The notes beneath the pieces were generated by a model. That model had not been told where the DNA came from. It did not search any database and saw only the letters and a list, made by a program, of their open reading frames with translations. A stretch of DNA of 31,418 nucleotides from Deltaproteobacteria bacterium (GTDB lineage Bacteria > Desulfobacterota > DSM-4660 > Desulfatiglandales > HGW-15). Shown here in pieces: positions 15,660-23,567 of the stretch (the stretch's first letter is position 1; every line of letters starts with the position of its first letter). The translations under genes were made by a program, and so were the position numbers. The stretch spans positions 1 to 31,418 of the forward strand of contig JAGVAP010000042.1 of the NCBI GenBank assembly GCA_020060215.1, in the 5' to 3' direction.

Positions 15660-15797
15660 GTGACCATCCGTACCTGGGGAAAGTGACCTCGATCACGGAA
15701 TCGATCGATCGGAGTGATATCCTCCATGCCTGAGAACATCCTCGGCCTATTGGGGATGGGGAGATCGGCAGATCCCCGGGGGGGGGGTGTAAGGACA

Positions 15798-18700
15798 ATG
15801 ACCAGAGAACATTCCCTGTTCAAGCTCATCTCATGGCAGGACCGATGTCCTCCCGACAGGATGAACCCGAGCAGAAACCATGAAGAAATCCTCTCTGCGG
15901 CGCAGGCGGCACCCGGAGGGACCTTGTCGAATTGCCCGAAGTGCCGGGCGGAGAATCGGGAGGGCGTAAGGTTTTGCGAGCATTGCGGCACAAGAGTCGC
16001 GCTGCAATGCCCCAAGTGCAAGGCGAACCTGCCCCCCGGAACGCGATACTGCGGTGAATGCGGGCAGTCCCTGCAGCCGGTTCTTGACCCTCCCCCCACG
16101 GACCTCTCCCTTGAAGAGAAGATCACAAGGATCCAGCGCTATCTGCCGGAAGGCCTGGCGGAGAAGATCCTCTCGGAGCGTGACAGGATCGAAGGGGAGA
16201 ACAAGCTCGTGACGGTCATGTTCTGCGACATGGAAGGGTACACGACCATATCCCGGAAGCTCGGCCCCGAAGGGGTGTACACCCTCATGGACGAGGTCTA
16301 CGAGATCCTGATCCACATGGTGAACGACTTCGGCGGCACGGTCAATGAGCTGACCGGGGATGGGATCATGGCCCTTTTCGGCGCCCCCATTGCCCTGGAG
16401 GATGCACCCCAGAGGGCCATTCGCGCGGCCCTGGCCATTCACAGGGAGATCACGCGCTTCAGTGAAAGAATGATCCCCAGGGGGATCCCCCCCGTCCGGA
16501 TGCGGGCCGGCATCCACTCGGGACCGGTGGTGGTCGGTACGGTCGGCAATGACCTCAGGGTGGATTTCAAGGCCATCGGGGACACGGTCAATCTCGCTGC
16601 GCGCCTGGAATCCATGGCCGAACCGGGAACGACGTACGTGACGGAGGAGACCTTCAAGCTGACGGAGGGCATGTTCCGGTTCGAGAACCTCGGCGAGAGG
16701 GAGATCAAGGGAAAGGACGACCCGGTCCGGGTATACATGGTCCTGGCCCCCAGCAGCCGTCGAACCCGATTCGATGTGAGCGCGGAGAGCGGGCTCACGC
16801 CGATGATTGGAAGGGAGCGGGAGCTGGAGATCCTCCTGGACGCTTATCGTCGCGCAAAGGAAGGCAGGGGGCAGGTCCTGTCGATTGTATCGGAAGCCGG
16901 TATGGGCAAGTCCCGCCTCCTCTACGAGTTCAGGAAGGCCATCGCGAACGAAGAAGCGACCTTCCTGGAAGGCAAGTGCCTCTCCTACAGCAAGTCCTCC
17001 GCCTACTATCCGATCATCGACATGATGAAGTCCAACTTCAGGATTCAGGACGGCGACGCCGATGCGGCGATCCGGGAGAAGGTCGAAACAGGGCTGGAGA
17101 TGATGGGGATCGACGCAGCGGCGTCCGCCCCCTATCTCCTGGAGCTCCTGTCCGTAAGAGACAGCGGTATGGAGCAGATACTGATGAGCCCTGAAGGGAA
17201 AAAGGACCGGTTGATCGAGACGATGAAGCAGATCGTATACAGGGGTGCGGAGATGCGCCCGCTGGTGATGGTGATTGAAGACCTGCATTGGGCCGACGGG
17301 GGCACAAAAGACGTCCTGAAGCACCAGCTGGAGAGCATCCCGGCGATGCGGGTTTTGCTGATCTTCACCTATCGGCCGGAGTTCGTCCACAACTGGGGAG
17401 GAAGGTCTTATCAGAGTCAACTCACCCTGAACCGCCTCTCCGGTCGGGCGAGCCTGACCATTGCCAAATGGCTGCTCGGGACCGATGAGTTGGACTGGCA
17501 GGTGGAGGAGTTGATCCTCTCCAGAACCGAGGGAGTACCTTTCTTCATAGAAGAGTTCATCAAATCTCTCAAGACCTTGAAGATCATCCGGAAAGAAGAA
17601 GGCAGATATCGGCTGGCAAAGGATATTCAGGAGTTCAGGATCCCCGTTACAATTCACGACGTGATCATGGCCCGGGTCGACGCGCTGCCGCAGAAGGCAA
17701 GAGAGCTGCTCCAGACGGGCTCGGTCATCGAGCGTGAATTCAGTTACCGCTTGATCAAGCGTGTCACGGGGCTTGAGGACCGGGAACTCTCCGCCGGTTT
17801 TTCCCTCTTGAAGGAATCCGAACTGCTGTACGAATGCGGTATTTCTCCCCATAGCACCTACGTCTTCAATCATGCCCTGACCCGGCAGGTGGTTTATGAG
17901 TCCCTCCTGGCCAAGAAGAGGAAAATCCTCCATGGAGAAATCGGGAACGCGATCGAGGAGCTCGGAAAGGTCGACGAACACTGCGACGTCCTGGCAGCGC
18001 ATTTCGTGGCCGGCGGCAATGATGAGAAAGGGGCGGAGTACTGCAGACTGGCGGCGAGAAAGGCCGAAAGGGCCGCGTCGTTTCCCGACGCCATCGTCCA
18101 TGCAAGAAGCAGGGTCTCATGTGTCGAAAGACTCTGCGGAGAGGAGCGGCAGAGGGATCTCGTAGATGCCAGGACAATCCTGGGACTTTACCTCGTTCAG
18201 TCCTTTCAGTATATCGAGGCCAAGGAGGTCATTGCCCCGGTCATGGATATGGCCGTGGCGGGAAACTACAGGAGAAGACTGGGCCAGATCTACACCATCC
18301 TGGGGGCCTATCACTACACCGTCGCCGAAGACCTGGAGGAGGCGTTTCGTTGCCTGCGGCAAGCCCTGCAGATCTCGGAAGAGGTCAAAGACGTCATCGC
18401 TTCAGTACTGGCGAACTCCTACTTCGGGTGCGCTCTGAGTCTCAATGGTGAGTTTGATCGGGCTTTGAGCTATTTTCAGAAATCGATCAACGCCAATATA
18501 GAAGCGAAGAACCTGTGGGGGATTGCGTCGGGGAAGGCGGGCATGGCACACTTCGGCCATTTTTTCCCGGGCAGGATCGATGCGGGGTTCCGGCTCTCGG
18601 CCGAGGCGACTCGCATCGCGGAAGAGAGCGGGGACAGCTACTCCAAGGGATACGCCTACACCTCCCACGGCCACTTCTGCTTCGGGAAGGGACTGTTCGA

Positions 18701-19391
18701 AGAAGCGGAACAGGACCTGCTGAAAGGGATCCATTATTGCGGCCGGGTCGATAACATCGCCTACAATATGGCGCCATACGGCTGTCTCGCCGAGTGTTCC
18801 TTCGAAATGGGGAGCTACGCCAAAGCGATGAAGCTGTATGAGAGGTTGGTTCAGGTCCTGGAGCAGAACGGCGGATGGCCGTCCTGGATCAGCTGGGGGA
18901 AACTGGGTCTGATGAGGTGCAAGGTCGCCATGGGCGAGAGTGAGCTGGATCTGGAATCCATGTTCACGCTGGCAGAGAAGATCAGGATCAGGGTCGTCGA
19001 CGGGTGGGCGTCAAGATACATCGGGGAAGTCCTGCTGGGAATGGGCCACGGTTCCCATGCAGAGCGCTGGATTCAAAAGGCCGTCGAAGCGGACCAGGGG
19101 AGCGGGATGTCCTTTGAACTGGGGAGGGCTTACGCGCTCCTCTCGGAGCGCTTCAGAGAAAGAGGCGATACCCTGAGAGCGCAGGAAAGTCTGGCCAGGG
19201 CGATTGGAACCATGAAGAAGTGCGGCGCGGACGGGTGGGTCGCAAGATACGAGAAGGATTTGGACGCCCTCGGCGGGTCCGCGGGTTCCCGTTGGCCGCA
19301 TCGAGAGATCGGGGGCTACCCTGGGGAAGGTAGGAACGAGGGATTCCCCGTGGTCCTGCCCCGCAAAAATACGGAAATCCCGCCTGCGTAA
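15798..19391 (+). CDS. Zinc-ribbon / class III nucleotide cyclase / AAA ATPase / TPR regulator
   Basis: With the ATG at 15798 the product has 1197 residues (starts at 15714, 15726 and 15861 are also possible; none has a strong ribosome site). Two zinc-ribbon knuckles come first (C46/C49, C60/C63 and C71/C74, C85/C88). The class III cyclase domain (about 130-320) has both metal aspartates (D144 in FCDMEGYT, D188 in TGDGIMALFG), K258 in the FKAIG region and the transition-state N265 and R269 (TVNLAARLE). A STAND-like ATPase follows, with a Walker A variant EAGMGKS (K371) and Walker B VIEDLHWAD (near 494). TPR-like helical repeats fill about 760-1150. It should make cAMP (or cGMP) under control of the ATPase/TPR sensor arm. 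Cytoplasmic; transcribed alone. Confidence 0.92.
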   Translation: MTREHSLFKLISWQDRCPPDRMNPSRNHEEILSAAQAAPGGTLSNCPKCRAENREGVRFCEHCGTRVALQCPKCKANLPPGTRYCGECGQSLQPVLDPPPTDLSLEEKITRIQRYLPEGLAEKILSERDRIEGENKLVTVMFCDMEGYTTISRKLGPEGVYTLMDEVYEILIHMVNDFGGTVNELTGDGIMALFGAPIALEDAPQRAIRAALAIHREITRFSERMIPRGIPPVRMRAGIHSGPVVVGTVGNDLRVDFKAIGDTVNLAARLESMAEPGTTYVTEETFKLTEGMFRFENLGEREIKGKDDPVRVYMVLAPSSRRTRFDVSAESGLTPMIGRERELEILLDAYRRAKEGRGQVLSIVSEAGMGKSRLLYEFRKAIANEEATFLEGKCLSYSKSSAYYPIIDMMKSNFRIQDGDADAAIREKVETGLEMMGIDAAASAPYLLELLSVRDSGMEQILMSPEGKKDRLIETMKQIVYRGAEMRPLVMVIEDLHWADGGTKDVLKHQLESIPAMRVLLIFTYRPEFVHNWGGRSYQSQLTLNRLSGRASLTIAKWLLGTDELDWQVEELILSRTEGVPFFIEEFIKSLKTLKIIRKEEGRYRLAKDIQEFRIPVTIHDVIMARVDALPQKARELLQTGSVIEREFSYRLIKRVTGLEDRELSAGFSLLKESELLYECGISPHSTYVFNHALTRQVVYESLLAKKRKILHGEIGNAIEELGKVDEHCDVLAAHFVAGGNDEKGAEYCRLAARKAERAASFPDAIVHARSRVSCVERLCGEERQRDLVDARTILGLYLVQSFQYIEAKEVIAPVMDMAVAGNYRRRLGQIYTILGAYHYTVAEDLEEAFRCLRQALQISEEVKDVIASVLANSYFGCALSLNGEFDRALSYFQKSINANIEAKNLWGIASGKAGMAHFGHFFPGRIDAGFRLSAEATRIAEESGDSYSKGYAYTSHGHFCFGKGLFEEAEQDLLKGIHYCGRVDNIAYNMAPYGCLAECSFEMGSYAKAMKLYERLVQVLEQNGGWPSWISWGKLGLMRCKVAMGESELDLESMFTLAEKIRIRVVDGWASRYIGEVLLGMGHGSHAERWIQKAVEADQGSGMSFELGRAYALLSERFRERGDTLRAQESLARAIGTMKKCGADGWVARYEKDLDALGGSAGSRWPHREIGGYPGEGRNEGFPVVLPRKNTEIPPA

Positions 19392-19471
19392 TGCGTTCCA
19401 CAACCCATTTTCGTACCGCTGGAGATATCCTACCCTGGAAGCGCTTCATTTGAGTCCATGACGCTGATCTT

Positions 19472-19494
19472 CAGGCCGGCCTATGACCGGCCTG
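19472..19494 (+). terminator. Intrinsic terminator after the cyclase gene
   Basis: A perfect eight-base stem, CAGGCCGG with CCGGCCTG and a seven-base loop, followed by TATCTTA. It lies 80 bases past the cyclase stop. Confidence 0.65.
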
Positions 19495-19546
19495 TATCTT
19501 AGAAAGTGAGATGACGCGCAGTTTCTTGCTTGATCCGTGTGAATGA

Positions 19547-19774
19547 ATGAGAACCGTCTGTTTCCATTGCGGCAGAATCATCCGCCCTGGCGTGGATGAG
19601 GGCGTGGACTCTTCAGGACTGTGCATGGAGTGTCTCATCGAGGCCCTGAAGCCTCTCTATCGGAGACAGCAGAAGAGCCAGGGGTACTTCGACTGTTTTG
19701 GGACAGCCAGCGGATACTGCGACCAGGCGCATTGCCGATACAGCAAGATCTGTGTTCACAAGATGATCACATGA
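19547..19774 (+). CDS. Eight-cysteine mini-protein, zinc-ribbon-like
   Basis: The 75-residue product begins with a treble-clef-like pair, C5-x2-C8 and C26-x2-C29, and carries four further cysteines in the tail (C50, C58, C63, C69). The first four could hold one zinc. The last four could bind a second metal or an iron-sulfur cluster; that is inference. No ribosome site stands out before the ATG at 19547. The family is not recognised. It is separated from the cyclase gene by a terminator. Confidence 0.65.
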   Translation: MRTVCFHCGRIIRPGVDEGVDSSGLCMECLIEALKPLYRRQQKSQGYFDCFGTASGYCDQAHCRYSKICVHKMIT

Positions 19775-19881
19775 TCCTCTGGGATCCTTTCAGCCCTTGA
19801 CCATGCCGAGATCTTCCGACGCCCCGAACCGGGAGGCCGTGAGAAGGTCAACCATTCGCGGGAAGGTACCGATCGCCCTCT

Positions 19882-20232
19882 TCACGGGTTTTTCAAACGG
19901 ATCAGCGACGCCCCCTGGAACTGGACCTGCGTGACCACCCCTGTTCCGTCGCACAGCTGCTCGGGTGCGATCAGCCCGGCGTTTTTCCCGACAAAGGAAA
20001 CGGATGACTTGAGCCTTCCGGCCACCGGCAAATGCCTGTGGAACACGGCCTTTCCGAAGGGATGGACCTCCCCGAGCCCGTCGGTGTGGATCATCACGCG
20101 GCTGACCGAACCACCGTTCTCCAGCAGGGCGTTGACCAGTTCCAGAGCCGAGGAACCGTCGAAGTCTCCCTCGAGCCTCAGGTGAAGGGTGTCGTGTTCG
20201 CGGCTGACGATTGTTCGGAAATTGATGGCCAT
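19882..20232 (-). CDS. STAS-like (anti-sigma factor antagonist-like) protein
   Basis: The 116-residue product has the alternating strand/helix layout of a STAS domain: LHLRLEGDFDGSSALELVNA (about 16-35), VSRVMIHTDGLGEVHPFGKA (43-62), then a divergent C-terminal half. In SpoIIAA-type proteins a serine or threonine after the second strand is phosphorylated by a partner kinase; here the equivalent region reads DGLGEVHPFG without an obvious Ser, so phospho-switching is uncertain. GGGAGGGG lies just before the ATG at 20232. It is divergent from the DsrE-like gene. Confidence 0.7.
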   Translation of the reverse strand: MAINFRTIVSREHDTLHLRLEGDFDGSSALELVNALLENGGSVSRVMIHTDGLGEVHPFGKAVFHRHLPVAGRLKSSVSFVGKNAGLIAPEQLCDGTGVVTQVQFQGASLIRLKNP

Positions 20233-20494
20233 GGGCCCCTCCCTTTCAGAGGCGGCGATCCCCGCGGGGAGCGCATCGAATCCTGCCTTTTCTTAGCCAC
20301 TGAAGCGGCGCTGTCAATCCATCCCTCGGGGCCGTCGCCATTGGGGAATTTGCGATGTGGGGCAAGGGATCGTTCCTGACGGCTTGATTCCTTTTCAAGA
20401 TCAAAGGCGCAACTTAGGGGTTGCAAATGAGCGCGTTTTCCTCCATGGTCAAAATATTTTCAGGATTCCTGATGTACGGAGGAGAATAACGCGC

Positions 20495-20812
20495 ATGAAG
20501 GTTACGTTCATCCTAACCCAGGATACCCCCGAGGTCGTCTGGAACGCGTTCAGGCTGGCCAACATGATGCTCGAAGGAATGGAGGACGTCAGCATCTTCC
20601 TGAACGGACCGTCGGTCCGATATGAGGAGTCGGACTCCAGACAGTTTCCGCTGAAAGAGCTCGCCAAGACCTTTGCGCTCTCGGAAGGCAGCCTTTTTGC
20701 CTGAGGCAAATTGATGGACCTTCACGGTGTGAAGGAAGGATTTCACAAGAGGGCGGCCCAGAAGGATCTCTACGCACTCATCAAGGAAAGCGACAGGATC
20801 ATCACCTTTTGA
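20495..20812 (+). CDS. DsrE-like protein, candidate selenoprotein (in-frame UGA, Sec70)
   Basis: The first 69 codons encode a DsrE/DsrF-like protein (MKVTFILTQDTPEVVWNAFR, then FLNGPSVRYEESDS, then ELAKTFALSEGSLFA). The frame then meets TGA at 20702-20704. Reading continues in the same frame for 35 sensible codons, including GKLMDLHGV, KRAAQKDLYALIKESD and the family-typical end RIITF, to a TGA at 20810-20812. The UGA stands exactly where DsrE-like proteins carry their active cysteine, so the full product is 105 residues with Sec at 70. A hairpin with a GGT loop follows 14 bases after the UGA. The start ATG at 20495 follows ACGGAGGAG. DsrE-like selenoproteins are known in deltaproteobacteria. 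Likely a small sulfur/selenium redox or sulfur-relay protein. A nonsense mutation in a Cys codon is the alternative. Confidence 0.8.
20719..20735 (+). promoter_or_regulatory. Candidate bacterial SECIS element
   Basis: CCTTCAC (20719-20725) and GTGAAGG (20729-20735) form a perfect seven-base stem closed by the loop GGT. The loop begins 21 bases after the UGA, within the spacing expected for bSECIS elements, and has G in its first two positions as expected for SelB recognition. Confidence 0.65.
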
Positions 20813-20982
20813 GACCCACCGAAGAACAACTGGTTCCCCCTGGATGCGACCCGAAAAACGAGAGAACCATGCGCGAGGACATTAAGCGTCCACCATCCAA
20901 GAGGTGGCGAGGGCTCCGGGTAAAATCCCGGGATCATCCTGAGCGAGCGCTGACCTGAATGGCACCGAGCCGGGGACGGGGA

Positions 20983-21024
20983 GAAACGGAGAAGCGGCTC
21001 CCCGATTCGCCGACTCTCCGTTTC
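20983..21024. terminator. Bidirectional hairpin between the DsrE-like and Ku genes
   Basis: GAAACGGAGA (20983-20992) pairs with TCTCCGTTTC (21015-21024), with an inner GCGGC/GCCG stem. It lies between two convergent transcripts, ending 13 bases short of the Ku stop codon. The rest of 20813-20982 shows nothing recognisable. Confidence 0.6.
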
Positions 21025-21037
21025 GTATACTCCAGGG

Positions 21038-22048
21038 CTATACGGCTTTCCGGATGGCTTCGATGAGCTCCTCCTTCTTCATGGCGCTTCGACCCGGGAT
21101 GTCGAGCTCCTTGGCCTGCTCGTAAAGTTCCTCTTTGGTCTTGTTTTGAAGGTCTCCACGGTCACCGTTTCCGGATGCCGGTGCGCTTCTCTTGGGACGC
21201 TGCCGCTCGACGCTCCGTTTGAGCACCTCCATGAGGTCGATCACCCTGCCCCCTTCCTCTTCCTCTTCTTCATCCTGCCCTCCTCCGGGATGGATCACGC
21301 CTTCGCCCGTCTTCACTTTCCGCTCGACCAGATCCAGGAGTCTCTCCGATTCCTCATCCGCCATTTCACGCCGATCGATCCCTTTTGCCGTGGCGGCCTG
21401 AATCTCATTCTGGATGCCGCCGAGGTCCTTCGAGCCAATCCGGACGGGTTCGGGGAGCCCCACGTCCCCGGGGGAACGGATCTCCTCGGAGAATCTCAAG
21501 GTCTCCGCCCGGAGGAAGCCGTTTTCGGCCAGGATGGCGATCAGGTATTCCTTGTCCCTCATGACGAACGTGGCGATCCCGGCCCGGCCCGTCTTTTCCA
21601 TCACCTCGGCCAGGAGGCGATAGGGCTTGAGGGAGGGTCCCGTGGGGATGAAGAAATAGGCCCGGTCGAAGTACATGGGATCGATCTGCTCTATCGGCAC
21701 AAAACGGTGAAGATCGATCTCCTGCGACTTCTTGGGTTCGAGGGCCTCCAGCTCCTCATCGGTCACCACGACGAACTGGTCCTTTTCATACTCGTAGCCT
21801 CGAACGATCTCTTCCCGTTCGATCGGCCGATCCTCCTTGGGGCAGAAAAAGCGCCTCTTGAGCGGGGTCCCGTCCGGCGCCGTCATCCTGAGGGACACCT
21901 TCCGAGCCCGGTTCGCGGCCAGGAGAGCCACGGGGACGCTGACCAGCCCGAAGGTAATAACGCCTGACCAGAAGGCGCGTCTCCGGATCTTGCTCCCCTC
22001 CTCACCCGGCTGATCAGGCGATCTTTCTCTCTTTCGCTCCTTCGCCAT
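21038..22048 (-). CDS. ku: Ku protein with acidic linker and C-terminal SAP/Rho-N-like motif
   Basis: The 336-residue product is a bacterial Ku, the DNA-end-binding ring of non-homologous end joining. The Ku core spans about 25-260 (FWSGVITFGLVSVPVALLAA, then RGYEYEKDQFVVVTDEELEA, then YFDRAYFFIPTG). It then has a glutamate-rich stretch (near 270) and a C-terminal helical module of SAP/Rho-N type (TKEELYEQAKELDIPG...KKEELIEAI) that may bind DNA. ATG 22048 was chosen over GTG 22054. It overlaps the upstream Ku gene by 35 bases, so translation is coupled. No LigD ligase is present in the window. Confidence 0.95.
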   Translation of the reverse strand: MAKERKRERSPDQPGEEGSKIRRRAFWSGVITFGLVSVPVALLAANRARKVSLRMTAPDGTPLKRRFFCPKEDRPIEREEIVRGYEYEKDQFVVVTDEELEALEPKKSQEIDLHRFVPIEQIDPMYFDRAYFFIPTGPSLKPYRLLAEVMEKTGRAGIATFVMRDKEYLIAILAENGFLRAETLRFSEEIRSPGDVGLPEPVRIGSKDLGGIQNEIQAATAKGIDRREMADEESERLLDLVERKVKTGEGVIHPGGGQDEEEEEEGGRVIDLMEVLKRSVERQRPKRSAPASGNGDRGDLQNKTKEELYEQAKELDIPGRSAMKKEELIEAIRKAV

Positions 22049-22814
22049 GTGCACGCTCGATGCTTTGCTTCAACAAGTCCGCAAGGGAGACGACCTTCGG
22101 TTTCTTTTCTCTGACCCTCTTCAGCTCCACCCTACCGCCGCGCGCCTTGGTCTCCACAAGCGCCCGCACGCGGTCCCGGTACTCGTCCCGATAGTCATCC
22201 GCATTGAAGTCACCTTCCAAGGCGCGGATCAGCTGCTCCGCCATCTGCAGCTCCTGCCTTGCGAGGGGCCGGCCCTCGGGCCGGGGCAGATCGGCGGCCC
22301 GGACCACCTCTTCGGCAAACCGCAGCGTGATCATCTTCAGATACCCGCCTTCCGCGAGCAGCGCCCCGATATACCTCTTCTTGCGCATGGTCCAGCGGGC
22401 GAAGCCCTCCATTCTTCCCTGCTCCAGGGACTCGGCAAGTGCGAAGTACCTCTCGGGATCCGTGTCCGGACCCAGGTAATAGGGCCTGTCATACCATTGG
22501 TGACTGATGAGGCCGGGGTCCACGAAGTGGAGGACCTCGATATCCCTGGAAGGCGGGGGTTCGAGGGCCTCCAGCTCCTCCTTTTCCAGAAGAACGATCT
22601 CCCCCTCCTTCGTTTCATACCCGCGGCGGATTTCCTCGTACGGGACCACCTCCCCCGTATTGGGATTCACCATCTTCTGTGTAACGGGCGTATGGTCCTT
22701 TTCATGGAGAAGCCTGAAATGTACGGCCCGCTCCTGCACCGCAGAGTAGAGCTTCACCGGGACGGCGATCGAACCGAACCGGATCACCGCCTTCCAGAGG
22801 GCTCGGCTGCCCAT
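22014..22814 (-). CDS. ku: Ku protein, short form
   Basis: The 266-residue product is essentially the Ku core alone: ALWKAVIRFGSIAVPVKLYS at the N-terminus, RRGYETKEGEIVLLEKEELE (84-103), YDRPYYLGPDTDPERYFAL (about 108-126), and a lysine/arginine-rich tail (VREKKPKVVSLADLLKQSIE) of the kind that contacts LigD in other bacteria. GGAGGAGGT lies six bases before the ATG. It is the first gene of a two-Ku operon. The pair is clearly paralogous but diverged, so a heterodimer is possible; bacterial Ku is usually a homodimer. Confidence 0.95.
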   Translation of the reverse strand: MGSRALWKAVIRFGSIAVPVKLYSAVQERAVHFRLLHEKDHTPVTQKMVNPNTGEVVPYEEIRRGYETKEGEIVLLEKEELEALEPPPSRDIEVLHFVDPGLISHQWYDRPYYLGPDTDPERYFALAESLEQGRMEGFARWTMRKKRYIGALLAEGGYLKMITLRFAEEVVRAADLPRPEGRPLARQELQMAEQLIRALEGDFNADDYRDEYRDRVRALVETKARGGRVELKRVREKKPKVVSLADLLKQSIERAHGEGAKERKIA

Positions 22815-22914
22815 AAGACTACCTCCTCCGGACTCCTACCGGGAATCCTCACCGGCTCGGGGGTCCTCTGCATAAAAGTAAGCCTTTTCGAGCAGATGGA
22901 ATCAATGGGGTGAA

Positions 22915-22929
22915 TTCGGTATATCCGAA
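22915..22929. promoter_or_regulatory. Palindrome upstream of the Ku operon
   Basis: TTCGG and CCGAA flank TATAT, about 100 bases upstream of the first Ku start. It is a possible operator. It does not match LexA boxes I know for deltaproteobacteria. Confidence 0.3.
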
Positions 22930-23024
22930 CAACCAAAGAGGAATTGATCCGGAAATGGATTCAGAAGGGCAGTTCGGCGGGCACGATCGCTATCGAAAAA
23001 TACGGCAAAAATCAGCAGGATGAC

Positions 23025-23071
23025 TGGTGCGGAGGTCGGAATCGAACCGACACGGGCTTTTGGCCCACTGG
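23025..23071 (-). other. 3' fragment of a tRNA-Leu gene, candidate attachment site
   Basis: Read on the minus strand, the 47 bases give the 3' side of an anticodon stem (CCAGTGG), a long variable arm (GGCCAAAAGCC), a perfect T arm (GTCGG, TTCGATT, CCGAC), the acceptor 3' strand CTCCGCA and an encoded CCA. The D arm, anticodon and 5' acceptor strand are absent from the next 100 bases. The long variable arm fits class II tRNA, best tRNA-Leu. A displaced tRNA 3' end of this length is typical of the distal att site left by a tRNA-targeting integrase. The fragment's orientation places the intact gene and the island at higher coordinates. Confidence 0.75.
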
Positions 23072-23134
23072 AGACGGACCGGGCGAGATCGCAGCTACCC
23101 GTACCGTCCCCATTTCCTCACATGGTTCTGTCCC

Positions 23135-23566
23135 TCAGGTGGTTGCGACAAATCCGGCCGGGGTCAGGGTTTGCACGACCCTGGCACCGCGCTCCAACTG
23201 CTCTTTGTCGAGCGTCACCAGCTCGGCCGCAAAGATCGAGGCGGTGGCCAGGAAGACCGCGTCTGCACCTCGAAGTCTATGCCTTGCTCCAAAGGCGGCG
23301 GCCTGCCTTGCAAGACTCTCATCCAGCGCGACAAGGAAGGTATTCGGCAATTGGCCGATGGACCAAGCGTACTGATGCGATATGTCTTCCCTGCTCCCAG
23401 TCCGGCTGAGGGCGCCAGCCGTCTCGACGAGGACAAGGGTCGGCAGAAACAGCCTTGGCTGTCCCTGCCGAACCCACGCGAGGAAGGTGGTGCTCTCTTG
23501 AAAACCCGGCTCGGTGGGTCGTGCCGCACTCACGAAGACGCTCGAATCGACCGTGATCAGTCGCAT
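23135..23566 (-). CDS. vapC: PIN-domain toxin (VapC-like)
   Basis: The 143-residue product is a PIN-fold ribonuclease, the toxin half of a type II module. The four acidic metal-binding residues are all visible: D7 (VDSSVFVSA), E48 (LVETAG), D102 (GADAVFLATA) and D120 (LVTLDKEQ). Toxins of this family usually cut tRNA or rRNA; the target here is unknown. Its ATG lies one base after the antitoxin stop, so the two genes are translationally coupled. It sits 64 bases inside the proposed island edge. Confidence 0.93.
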   Translation of the reverse strand: MRLITVDSSVFVSAARPTEPGFQESTTFLAWVRQGQPRLFLPTLVLVETAGALSRTGSREDISHQYAWSIGQLPNTFLVALDESLARQAAAFGARHRLRGADAVFLATASIFAAELVTLDKEQLERGARVVQTLTPAGFVATT

Positions 23567-23567
23567 T

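Noticed and set aside
15831..18101. 756-codon open frame antisense to the cyclase gene
   Set aside because: It is the antisense shadow of the cyclase/ATPase frame, rich in His, Arg and Gly and without domains.
20702..20704. Simple nonsense mutation in a DsrE-like gene
   Set aside because: Not excluded, but less likely: the frame after the TGA is undamaged to a natural stop and a bSECIS-like hairpin lies at the correct distance.
22915..22929. LexA box upstream of Ku
   Set aside because: The palindrome TTCGG-TATAT-CCGAA does not match the deltaproteobacterial or enterobacterial LexA motifs I know.
23025..23115. A complete tRNA or selC (tRNA-Sec) gene
   Set aside because: Only the 3' half is present. 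No 5' acceptor strand CTCCGCA complement, D arm or anticodon (including UCA) is found in the next 100 bases.
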